Translations under genes and position numbers: made by a program | The notes under the pieces: generated by a model | Databases searched by the model: none | What the model saw: the letters and a program-made list of their open reading frames with translations, nothing else | Told to the model about the DNA's origin: nothing | Assembly: GCF_000330505.1 (NCBI RefSeq) | Contig: NW_004440115.1 | Location: 1 to 27,155, forward strand | Length of the DNA stretch: 27,155 nucleotides | Direction: 5' to 3' | Source of the DNA: Entamoeba invadens IP1 | Taxonomy: Eukaryota > Evosea > Mastigamoebida > Endamoebidae | Shown: piece by piece, positions 8,510-15,976 of the stretch | Position numbering within the stretch: position 1 is the first letter of the stretch | How the letters are laid out: every line of letters starts with the position of its first letter

Positions 8510-8760
8510 TATGGCAAATACCATCATTTCCCTAACATTTTTTTTCTGGTACAATTTAGGGATTTGAACCCAAATTTCCTTCAAATTCCCTTATGAGACG
8601 TTATTGGATTTTTTTTATTTCTTGTAATATTAGGTTTTTTCCCCGAAACATTCCACGGCATTTGCTTGTTATTTATTGTAAGACATATTGATGGTTTAAT
8701 TCCCAATACCACTTATTAATAAAACCAAATTTGATTGGTAATTTCATTTATTCAAAATGT
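8510..8760. repeat. Direct repeat A2 of left non-coding region (partner 7675-7915)
   Basis: Second imperfect copy, with the same ordered landmarks as 7675-7915. Confidence 0.65.
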
Positions 8761-9022
8761 TATTTAAAATGGTATTCACTTTCAAAAATGGGGCAATTTA
8801 AAAAAATGAATAATTGTTGGGTAATATACACTTAACAAAATGGGATTTGTTCCCAAACAACACCCACTTCTTGAATTTCCTGTATCAATCCCTTCATTTT
8901 TCAAAAAACAAACAACAAAACGAATAACAAAATACTCGATATAGTACATTTTTCAGTAGTATCCCCACGGCACAAACCTAACACTTCTTGTGGACACTTT
9001 TCACGGACAAATACCAATCGGG

Positions 9023-9035
9023 ATATTTATAGGCG
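9023..9035 (+). promoter_or_regulatory. TATA-like box upstream of the MSINKG gene (left)
   Basis: TATTTATAGGCGC lies ~120 bases before the ATG at 9151. The same sequence, with flanking CCAATCGGGATA, is conserved at the same place upstream of the right-arm gene at 18319. A similar TATTTATAGGG lies ~45 bases before the gene at 17764. Confidence 0.45.
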
Positions 9036-9099
9036 CATCCAAAATGGAACAGCAAACAATTCATGAAGTATAAAGTACTATATTTTCAAGGTTGAAAGA

Positions 9100-9150
9100 A
9101 GTGAAAGTAGCAACTTAAACGATCCCACAATCTCGAAAATCAGTCGCATC
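9100..9150 (+). promoter_or_regulatory. Conserved leader next to MSINKG gene start (left)
   Basis: The leader contains CAACTTAAACGATCCCACAA and then TCTCGAAAATCAGTCGCATC directly before the ATG. The mirror gene and both helicase genes carry related TCTCGAAT-CAGTCGC blocks at the same place. Confidence 0.55.
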
Positions 9151-9471
9151 ATGAGCATCAACAAAGGGAGCAATGGGAAATCACCACTTGACGATTACGA
9201 AGAAGGAGATACAATAATTGTGAGGTGCGATAATAAACCGGATGCATTGGAGTACATGTATTACGACGAAATCCTGAGTAAGCTCTTTAAACAGTACAAT
9301 GAAATAAGAGACGTTGCAGAACAAGATCGTATGAAAAGTGAAAAATCGTTCAAACTGGAAGAAAACATAGAACTTGCACACAAATTGAAAGAAATCATTG
9401 GTGTGATTAGTGAATTCAGTAAATCGGTCGGATGGAATATGTATAGTATAATTTCAACAGACTTCAATTGA
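9151..9471 (+). CDS. Small helical protein, MSINKG family (left arm edge)
   Basis: A 106-residue protein beginning MSINKGSNGKSPLDD. The N-terminal ~45 residues are polar and acidic, the rest helical (YDEILSKLFKQYNEI, then ENIELAHKLKEIIGVISEF). The helical part is clearly related to the 92-residue proteins at 5104-5382 and 21964-22242. The first ~8 codons and the leader match the gene at 17945-18319, but the rest does not, so the inverted repeat ends inside this gene. No enzymatic motif. It probably shares a divergent control region with the helicase at 5458-6981. Family not recognised. Confidence 0.75.
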   Translation: MSINKGSNGKSPLDDYEEGDTIIVRCDNKPDALEYMYYDEILSKLFKQYNEIRDVAEQDRMKSEKSFKLEENIELAHKLKEIIGVISEFSKSVGWNMYSIISTDFN

Positions 9472-9579
9472 TTGTTCCATTCCATTCTTTGTTGTTTTGC
9501 AGTTCAGGTGCAATTAGAAATCTGTTTAAAAGGATAATTTCTTATTATTATTATTGTTCAACTCAATTATCTTTCTTTT

Positions 9580-10008
9580 ATGTCTAAAGAAGAATACCCG
9601 ATGATGTCTGATGTCGACAAAATTGTGGATAAAGTTCTTTGTCTAAAACGGAAATACATTGGAGAAATCGGAGGAAATCGGTGTGTTCTTGACCACACGG
9701 AAATCATGTTCATTAATGCTACAAAGGAAATGTGCGACATACTTGTATTATTCTACAAACGAAAGGATGTGAATCCGTTTGATATAATACAATTTTCACA
9801 TTATGTTCACAAATTGTTAGCACTGTGTATTGGATGTAACGAGAAGAAAGAAATCTTTGATATCGTCGATTTCATGCTCATCATAACAAAGATGATTGAA
9901 AACTACGTTTCATTAAAACGGAAATTGATTGAAAAACAGGTTTCAGACCACTTGTTACGATCTGCAGATGATATTTCAACAATAGAAGAGGGATATTATT
10001 TCAATTGA
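9580..10008 (+). CDS. Unrecognised helical protein, 142 aa
   Basis: An ORF beginning MSKEEYPMMSDVDKIVDKVL. It is mostly helical with several Cys, and no motif I can name. It follows the MSINKG gene on the same strand after 108 bases and converges on the gene at 10036-10986 with 27 bases between stops. The leader is T-rich (TTATTATTATTATTG, then TATCTTTCTTTT before the ATG). The overall style (mid-size, all helical, charged) resembles the protein at 14749-15339, but I cannot show homology. Confidence 0.7.
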   Translation: MSKEEYPMMSDVDKIVDKVLCLKRKYIGEIGGNRCVLDHTEIMFINATKEMCDILVLFYKRKDVNPFDIIQFSHYVHKLLALCIGCNEKKEIFDIVDFMLIITKMIENYVSLKRKLIEKQVSDHLLRSADDISTIEEGYYFN

Positions 10009-10035
10009 TTCTTAACCTAAACGAATTTGATTCAC

Positions 10036-10986
10036 TTAAATCGTAATAAGGTCTTCAGTTTTCATGATGTTGAACTGATTCATTGAAAAGTGGACTTTAG
10101 ATCCTTTGATCTCAACAAAGATGTCATCACATGCATAAATAGCTTTCTCTGGCTCAAAAACTACAGTACATGGATATTTCACTTCAATTGGCTTTCCCCT
10201 TGTTTTGGATGATACGACAATCCCATCTTGTAATAATCCCATGTTGCAAAAACTTGTTATCAAAATTGTCTCACCCAAAGAGAACTTATCCATGTCGTAA
10301 GTCGTTTGAGTCCCATTCTCTAAAATTGGTTGTATTGGATATTCAACAGTTATCCATTGACAAATACTATTGACATTGATCATTGTTTGGGAGTAAATAG
10401 TCTTTGTCAATTCAACCTTTTCGTCCTTTAAGTCAAGTGGACAATTTGCATCTACATTGAATAATGAGCTTCTTGTAAATGAAACCGTATCGAAGTTTGT
10501 TTCAAAAAACCCATTACAAAGCGTCATTTTTCTGAAAGCCATGTTTCGTTCGGAAACTGTTACAAAGGACAGGATTGGATGCCAGTCACTTGTTGTTCCG
10601 GGATTCATCTCATAAACAGTAGCTGTTTTCTCATTCTGTTTGCTTGTGATCACAAAGAAGTGTACGTTCCCAGTTGTGGAATATGTTTTTGTCCCGTTTC
10701 TTTTGTCTTCTGCAAAGATGCATAATTCCGGGACAATAAATCCGTATTGGACTCCCCTGCACTCAAAGTGAAATGTCAGGATTCCATCTTTTTCGATCTG
10801 TGTTTCGATCTCGTCGTCATCAAATTTTCCCATTTTCTCTTTTCGAGAATAGCAGATCTTCTTCTGTGCGAGGTCGTCATTCATGTTCTGCTTGTAGTAC
10901 TCGATTTCCTCTGCAACGTCGACAACGGAGTCTGCACTTAAGACTTCCTTTGGCTTTATGATTCCTGCTCTTTTGACTCGTCTCAT
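10036..10986 (-). CDS. Unrecognised beta-rich protein, 316 aa (possible structural protein)
   Basis: The protein begins with a short basic stretch (MRRVKRAGIIKPKE), then an acidic helical segment to residue ~70. The remainder alternates hydrophobic and polar residues as in an all-beta fold (ILTFHFECRGVQYGFIVPEL, VHFFVITSKQNEKTATVYEM, KVHFSMNQFNIM). A basic N-terminus plus a beta-rich body fits a capsid or other virion protein, but no family motif is visible, so this is a guess. The ATG is well placed and the leader is short. It may be transcribed with the two small genes at 11028 and 11366, which lie upstream on the same strand with gaps of 41 and 38 bases. Confidence 0.75.
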   Translation of the reverse strand: MRRVKRAGIIKPKEVLSADSVVDVAEEIEYYKQNMNDDLAQKKICYSRKEKMGKFDDDEIETQIEKDGILTFHFECRGVQYGFIVPELCIFAEDKRNGTKTYSTTGNVHFFVITSKQNEKTATVYEMNPGTTSDWHPILSFVTVSERNMAFRKMTLCNGFFETNFDTVSFTRSSLFNVDANCPLDLKDEKVELTKTIYSQTMINVNSICQWITVEYPIQPILENGTQTTYDMDKFSLGETILITSFCNMGLLQDGIVVSSKTRGKPIEVKYPCTVVFEPEKAIYACDDIFVEIKGSKVHFSMNQFNIMKTEDLITI

Positions 10987-11027
10987 TGATTAAAAAGATC
11001 AGATGAAAATGAAAAATGAAAAATCAG

Positions 11028-11327
11028 TTACACGATTGGGATTTGTTGGAATCGTTGGATTGTTATTTCCTTGTCTTCATTACAATTTAATTCTGAAACC
11101 ATTGTGAAGTATTTGATGTGAAGCTGTGCTTTCTTGTTTATGAGGTCCTTTGCTTCATTCTGGAGATGCAAGTCTGCTATCTTACGGTCGATATCTTTCA
11201 TCTTGCTGATGATTTCGTTGTAACTGCTTCGCAATGTTTCTATTGCATCGGGTGATTTTTGGTCTTTCTTAGGCTTCTTTTCAATAATATCCTTTCGTAC
11301 AATTGGTCTTGCAAGTCTTCTAATCAT
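11028..11327 (-). CDS. Small coiled-coil protein, 99 aa
   Basis: The protein begins MIRRLARPIVRKDIIEKKPKK, a basic N-terminus of ~25 residues. A heptad-like helical region follows from about residue 30 to 75 (SYNEIISKMKDIDRKIADLH). I chose the ATG at 11327; the reading frame stays open to 11363, but only from a TTG codon. The gene lies between two same-strand genes with small gaps, so it is likely part of one transcription unit. Family not recognised; the charged head and coiled-coil layout recalls the other small proteins of this element. Confidence 0.7.
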   Translation of the reverse strand: MIRRLARPIVRKDIIEKKPKKDQKSPDAIETLRSSYNEIISKMKDIDRKIADLHLQNEAKDLINKKAQLHIKYFTMVSELNCNEDKEITIQRFQQIPIV

Positions 11328-11365
11328 TGTTTTTTTAGTTTTGCCAAAAAATATACAAAACAAAT

Positions 11366-11644
11366 TTATTTTTCCCCGTGTATTACTATTTCCTTATCAT
11401 GATATACAAATGCCATGTGTTCGATCAGATCAAGCAGGAAAAGACAAGGAACAATGTTACTGTATTTAATCCGATTAATTTTGATTTCCAAGAGAATATC
11501 TTCCTTAGTACAAGTGCCAAACTTATCGAGGATTCCATTTATATCCTCCCAAGCATAATTTGGGAGAAGTAAGTATTTTGACCATTCCAGATAGTAATTC
11601 ATAGTATTTTCAAAAGAAGAGTACTCTTGTTGTGAAATGCTCAT
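11366..11644 (-). CDS. Small protein, 92 aa, beginning MSISQQEY
   Basis: A helical protein with aromatic residues (NYYLEWSKYLLLPNYAWED) and a hydrophobic C-terminal helix (YSNIVPCLFLLDLIEHMAFV). This might contact membranes but is short for a transmembrane segment. It is the first gene of a minus-strand run ending at 10036. Its promoter probably lies in the short stretch before the N gap at 11687. The MSI start and size resemble the MSI family, but the body shows no clear match. Family not recognised. Confidence 0.65.
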   Translation of the reverse strand: MSISQQEYSSFENTMNYYLEWSKYLLLPNYAWEDINGILDKFGTCTKEDILLEIKINRIKYSNIVPCLFLLDLIEHMAFVYHDKEIVIHGEK

Positions 11645-11686
11645 TGATCAACAAGATCATAGATAGTGCATTGAATTTTAAGATTG

Positions 11687-11786
11687 NNNNNNNNNNNNNN
11701 NNNNNNNNNNNNNNNNNNNNNNNNNNNNNNNNNNNNNNNNNNNNNNNNNNNNNNNNNNNNNNNNNNNNNNNNNNNNNNNNNNNNNN
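11687..11786. other. Assembly gap (100 N)
   Basis: Exactly 100 N, the usual placeholder for a gap of unknown length. The joining of the two halves of the element therefore rests on scaffolding, and the 5' end of the helicase gene at 11787 lies in it. Confidence 1.
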
Positions 11787-12828
11787 AATACTTTCAGAAG
11801 TCCACTTTATACGTGGGTTCCAAATATACGATTATGAAGTCCGTGACATTGTTGCAACAATAAACACAGAAGATGAAGATGTCTTTGAAAAGCGGATTTT
11901 GAAGTACATTCTTACGCCAATGATCAACAGCATCCGAATCCTTCATGAAAAGAAGAGAGTCCAGTGGATGCAAAGGCACCTCCCAACAACAGTAATTAAA
12001 AGGTATGGACAAAACTTGTCACATCCGTTCTTCGAAGCTTTTAACACGTATCTTGAAGACACCTTTGAAACACGTTCAGATAGATACAAGGGATTCATCT
12101 ATGTTGGGGCGTCAAAGACGGGAAAAACGTTCTTCTTCGACAGAATGCTTGTTCCAGAAAAGTATCGAGTAATCCACAAGAACCTCCTTAGTTTCAATGA
12201 TGTTGGCGGGGAACAGTACAAACTATTTCGAATCCTAGATGATATCAACTGGGCAGACGTAGACTCGGAAACACTAAAGGCACTTGTCAACAGAGGAGTA
12301 GCTACTACTAACGTGAAGTATGGGTATAGTTACATCTTCCCACTGATTCCAATCTTCCTCATGAACGCAAACACGTACGACATCTTTCGGATCAGATACA
12401 AGAAAATATGGTCCTTCATCCAGGAAAACTTCACGGTCTTTCCAAAACAAACGGGTGACAGTGTGATTGAAGACAAACAACTCCTGTACACAGGAACGGA
12501 AACAGACGCATATTACATCGAAAACTACATCAAGGACTGCAACTTTGAATCACTCTACAACGGAAACAATATGATCGAATCTATTCAACAGAAATGGAAC
12601 ACCATGACCAAACAACTGCGATACATCCCATTCCCAGACACATTTGATATTCCTAATCCACATGAAAGGTATTCAAATCTCGAAACGGAGTTCAACCAGA
12701 AGAACCTCGAGCACAAGATGGAAAAGCTCTCAGAAAACGAAATGATGGACAGATACGACGATGACAGAACGTGGATGTCCGAAGAAGAAGACGGAACCGA
12801 TAAAAATGATAGTTCCGTAATAGAATAA
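11787..12828 (+). CDS. SF3 helicase, 5' end lost in assembly gap
   Basis: About 347 residues are visible. SF3 motifs are Walker A GASKTGKT (12109-12132), Walker B FRILDDINWADV (12226 onward) and motif C PIFLMNAN (12349 onward), spaced as in the helicase domains of CRESS-virus Rep and related proteins. The ~100 residues before Walker A that remain (including SEVHFIRGFQIYDYEVRDI) could belong to an N-terminal domain that continues into the gap. The C-terminus is very acidic (WMSEEEDGTDKND). It is distantly related to the two 507-residue helicases of the arms by the shared ILDD...LP/CP...N pattern, but is not a copy. An ATG at 11632 can be linked only by reading through the Ns and lies inside the opposite-strand gene, so the true start is unknown. 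Confidence 0.88.
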
Positions 12829-12884
12829 TATTTACACATTATGCTTTTTGCAAGAAATAACAATTGATCTCGTTAATCATAACA

Positions 12885-13907
12885 ATGAGCTGTGTTTTGA
12901 ACGGGTTTGATTTATTAAGTTCCGATTCTCATATTTCTCCTATTTATTCTTCTTATGATATTCTTAATTCTATAAGTCTTTGCTACAAAAACTATTATAA
13001 TACAGACTGTATACTTTCTATCATCAAAATTGGTAATGAAGAACCAATTGGGATTTATTTCGTTTATGATTATGAAGGAAAAAGATATATTTATGCCGAA
13101 TTTGAAAGCATGTTCATTTCCGGAACTGCAACAAATTTAAATATTGTTGGGAAACCACACTATTCATTTAATAAAGAAGAAAAAGAAGAAAAAGACTTTC
13201 AAAAAATACTCGATACGAAGATACTCGAATTTGGAGGGAAAATTCACTCGGACAAGTTTGGATCCAGGTACGACGAATTTATTCCGGGATGGGAACGAAA
13301 CAAGATTACTCAAATGACATTCATTGAATCTCTTTTAATTTATAGAAGAGATTTGTATATAAATTCTATGTACAATGTTAATGTTCAACCATTTAAAGAT
13401 CCTGATTTCAATTGCGATAATCATGAAAAGTATACTTGTAAAACAGAAAAAGGTTATTATCTTGGACTAAGGATTGAAAACGATAAAGCTTCCATTCTTC
13501 TGTCTGATCAAGGCAGACGACCATTTGAGATATCAAGAAGATGCGAGGATGGAGGTAACCAAGCATCACTAACAAACACTGTTTTATACGATGACGACAC
13601 TTGGGTCATAACAAGTGAAGAAGATGGAATTCACTTGAAATTCAGAGACGACGGTACTGGAATTACTCTTCCAGAAGGACCATGGATTGAGGTGGTACAG
13701 ACACCAACACCACCGGGAGGAACATGTACAAAAGAGGAACAGAAACAGGTTTGTTCCAACAACGAAGCAGAAAAGGAACAGGAGAAACAGTTACCACAGA
13801 AGGAAGAAACAATTGAGCCCCCGCAAAAGGAAGAAGCAAAAGAGAAAGTTGCAGAGTCACAAGAAACAAAAATAGCACAACCGCCAAGAAGAAGAGGGTT
13901 CTGGTAA
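12885..13907 (+). CDS. Unrecognised beta-rich protein with charged C-terminal tail, 340 aa
   Basis: I start at the ATG at 12885 (MSCVLNGFDLL) because the longer frame begins with TTG. Residues ~1-270 look globular and beta-rich, with Tyr-rich strands (YDYEGKRYIYAEFESMF; YYLGLRIENDKASILL). From ~275 on, the sequence is Pro/Glu/Lys/Gln low complexity with KEE repeats, ending in a basic PPRRRGFW. A globular domain with a flexible charged tail and basic end fits a virion or nucleic-acid-binding role, but no family is recognised. It follows the helicase by 56 bases and precedes the gene at 13943 by 35, so the three may be co-transcribed. Confidence 0.75.
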   Translation: MSCVLNGFDLLSSDSHISPIYSSYDILNSISLCYKNYYNTDCILSIIKIGNEEPIGIYFVYDYEGKRYIYAEFESMFISGTATNLNIVGKPHYSFNKEEKEEKDFQKILDTKILEFGGKIHSDKFGSRYDEFIPGWERNKITQMTFIESLLIYRRDLYINSMYNVNVQPFKDPDFNCDNHEKYTCKTEKGYYLGLRIENDKASILLSDQGRRPFEISRRCEDGGNQASLTNTVLYDDDTWVITSEEDGIHLKFRDDGTGITLPEGPWIEVVQTPTPPGGTCTKEEQKQVCSNNEAEKEQEKQLPQKEETIEPPQKEEAKEKVAESQETKIAQPPRRRGFW

Positions 13908-13942
13908 ACAATAATTAAATACTTTTTGAACTTTATAATCGG

Positions 13943-14722
13943 ATGGCAAAGGTAAACAGTGGAACATTTTTGAGTCAAATAGACAAGATAGAAGCGATTG
14001 ATAAGAAGATAGAGATTCTAAAGAAGAAGGCAAGATCAGGAGACAAGTCAAGTGAGAATGAAATGGTGAGTGAGATAGCACACAAAAAGATCGAGCAAAA
14101 CATTCTCGACATCATTACAAGTAACACCCACTGTGTTCTGACGGAAAAGACAATCTCAGTCACCGATAACGGAACAATAACAGGAACGGGGGAACAGGCA
14201 TGTCGATTTTTGAGAACACTAAGAAAAGGAAAGAAATACTTCATGAGAGAAAATAACGATGCAAACGTGATCTACCACGAAACAGATATCATTGTATTGG
14301 AAGACTTCATGAGAATACTTGAGGAGACAAGAGCAAAAGCATTCTACGTCAAGAAGATCGAAGCAGAGCTCAAGAACCCGGACATTTCCGTTGCACTAAA
14401 CCTCTCACTCAGGCAGCTTGACCCGACCGTCTGCGAAAGCCAAGACATACAGTATTATATCGATGACGCGTCTAACAACCAAGATATCGGGGTTTCTGGG
14501 TGCGCTCTTATAAAAAGCTACAATCCGGAACCAACAATCACGGAAAACAATGGGAAAGTATCTACAAATACAAGTCATCTGATCAATACATCTTTGATGA
14601 ATCAAATTGAGTCGATTAAGTACCCTACATATTACGTCGTTGCAGGAAGCTTTTCTGGGGTAAGAAACTACGAGATGAAAATCACTATCGAGGTTGCTCT
14701 CTTTTCAGAAACGGTAAATTAA
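13943..14722 (+). CDS. Unrecognised protein with coiled-coil N-terminus, 259 aa
   Basis: The protein begins MAKVNSGTFLSQIDKIEAID. The first ~60 residues form a likely coiled coil (IDKKIEILKKKARSGDKSS), and the rest mixes helix and strand, ending in an alternating strand (YEMKITIEVALF). Leucine-rich stretches near residues 150-160 are not long enough for a membrane span. A trimeric or fibre-like or other virion protein is conceivable but not shown. It converges on the gene at 14749 across an AATTA-type repeat. Confidence 0.72.
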   Translation: MAKVNSGTFLSQIDKIEAIDKKIEILKKKARSGDKSSENEMVSEIAHKKIEQNILDIITSNTHCVLTEKTISVTDNGTITGTGEQACRFLRTLRKGKKYFMRENNDANVIYHETDIIVLEDFMRILEETRAKAFYVKKIEAELKNPDISVALNLSLRQLDPTVCESQDIQYYIDDASNNQDIGVSGCALIKSYNPEPTITENNGKVSTNTSHLINTSLMNQIESIKYPTYYVVAGSFSGVRNYEMKITIEVALFSETVN

Positions 14723-14755
14723 ATTAAATTGAATTAAATTAAATTAAATTAATTC
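14716..14755. repeat. AAATT pentamer microsatellite between convergent genes
   Basis: About seven units of AAATT with one variant (TTGAATT) fill the space between the stop codons of the genes at 13943 and 14749. Confidence 0.85.
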
Positions 14756-15339
14756 TTTCCAATTATGTGTGTTTCGTTCGGGGATTCGTCACGTATGATT
14801 ATTGTATTTCTTGCAATGTGTTCCTTTGTCTTTCTTTTGTATATATCCAGAAGCGTTGTAGTGTATTGAGACAGCTTGAAGAACATTTCACACGCGATTT
14901 CATAGTCTTCTTGGGTGGTTTTAAAATTAGTTTTATTGTCGTATTTGGAACAAAGATTTGACATTACATCCCATATAAATTCGAAGTCTTTCGCAAGTTC
15001 TTTGTATTCGTATGATTCTGAAATGTAATCATTATTCGAAACAATCATTTTAATCAGTGAGACATTCCAGAAAAATTTGCATATATTCTTGATGATACTT
15101 GTAAACATAAAGTAGTGTAATCCATACATTTCTGTTCCAAGGGTTTTTCCTATTTCTATAATCATATTTTTAATGTACTCCTTCTCTAAATCTATGATAC
15201 TAAATACATTAAAGGTTTCTTCAATTGTAATCAGTTGAAGGTGATAATTATTTTCATTTCGTTCAATGAACTTATCGTATGTTTCAAAGAATGCTTCGTA
15301 GTAATTGTCATAGTTGCTGAAATCCGAGGAAAGTGCCAT
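14749..15339 (-). CDS. Unrecognised helical protein, 196 aa
   Basis: The protein begins MALSSDFSNYDNYYEAFFET. It is predicted nearly all helical, rich in Phe, Tyr and Asn, without a transmembrane span or catalytic motif that I can name. It is the last gene of a minus-strand run (17764 down to 14749) with a 40-base gap to the gene upstream. Composition is like its neighbours. Confidence 0.72.
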   Translation of the reverse strand: MALSSDFSNYDNYYEAFFETYDKFIERNENNYHLQLITIEETFNVFSIIDLEKEYIKNMIIEIGKTLGTEMYGLHYFMFTSIIKNICKFFWNVSLIKMIVSNNDYISESYEYKELAKDFEFIWDVMSNLCSKYDNKTNFKTTQEDYEIACEMFFKLSQYTTTLLDIYKRKTKEHIARNTIIIRDESPNETHIIGKN

Positions 15340-15379
15340 TGGAAAACTAGTTCGAGTTCTCGATAAAAATGGAAAAAAA

Positions 15380-15976
15380 CTATTGGATTATTATGACATC
15401 CTTCTTTTCACGTTTTTCTTTCCAAAGTATGTACGCAGTATCAACCGTGTTAAAATACACATCAAACACGTTGACAATTTCATCGTACTTGCCTGTTTTC
15501 ACTAGATGTTCGATTTTGTTCTCTCCACCAATTCGAGCTCCTATTTCGTCGAACAGTTCAATGCATGTTTCAATGTTCTGTTTTATATTCTGGAAAGAAT
15601 TGATTTCTCTTGTAATGAAATTTTTCATTCCTTTAACAATATAGTTTGCTTTTTTTGCCGTATCGTACAGAGTTAAAACGTGATCCTTCTTTCTCTTGAA
15701 GTTGTAATCCAATAGGATTTCTTCTGCTCTCAAAAACATGTTGTAGGTGATACTCCTATTCGACGCCGAAATTTCTAATATTTTTAAAAAGGTCATCGCT
15801 TCATATTTTAAATCGGCGTTTATTTTTTTGCACTCGTTCTTCGATTCAATGTAAACCATCCAATATTTTTCTATTTCGCTTTCTTTTACTCCAAAATTCA
15901 AATATGTAGTGATTTTTGTTTGGACAAGATGCTTTCTTTTCGACGGCTTCATCAAATGAAATAAAAGATAATTCAT
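15380..15976 (-). CDS. Unrecognised helical protein, 198 aa
   Basis: The start ATG at 15976 overlaps the stop codon of the upstream gene in an ATGA arrangement, so coupled translation or a dense operon-like unit is likely. An internal ATG eight codons later (MKPSKRKH) is an alternative start, giving a basic N-terminus. The rest is helical, Lys/Glu-rich, with possible coiled-coil stretches near residues 120-160. Family not recognised. Confidence 0.72.
   Translation of the reverse strand: MNYLLFHLMKPSKRKHLVQTKITTYLNFGVKESEIEKYWMVYIESKNECKKINADLKYEAMTFLKILEISASNRSITYNMFLRAEEILLDYNFKRKKDHVLTLYDTAKKANYIVKGMKNFITREINSFQNIKQNIETCIELFDEIGARIGGENKIEHLVKTGKYDEIVNVFDVYFNTVDTAYILWKEKREKKDVIIIQ

Larger units (their letters stand above)
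7031..9099. other. Left non-coding region, repeat-rich; candidate control or replication region
   Basis: About 2.1 kb without a credible gene between the divergent helicase and MSINKG genes. It holds iteron-like blocks (7217-7263 and 7350-7400), imperfect palindromes of the type CCTAACATTAGG (7547-7558) and CCTATCATTAGG (8155-8166, 8239-8250), a GTCTCACAGTGTCTCATAAG motif at 7572 and 8180 with an inverted version near 7761, and two long direct repeats. Much of it is mirrored in 18400-20300. A divergent promoter plus replication origin is a reasonable guess. Confidence 0.6.
3362..9180. repeat. Left arm of a large inverted repeat (partner ~18285-24050)
   Basis: Gene order, non-coding sequence and small leaders are mirrored in the right arm: peptidase, winged-helix-like gene, RAD52, 92-residue gene, helicase, ~2 kb non-coding region, MSINKG gene. 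Identity is patchy. RAD52 and the helicase C-terminal tail are almost identical, whereas the helicase body and much of the non-coding DNA are strongly diverged. The inner edge falls inside the first ~10 codons of the MSINKG genes at 9151 and 18319. The outer edge on the left is the join at 3362. Confidence 0.9.

Noticed and set aside
7000..9100. CRISPR-like array in the repeat-rich non-coding region.
   Set aside because: Repeats are few, imperfect and unevenly spaced, in a eukaryotic-type setting.
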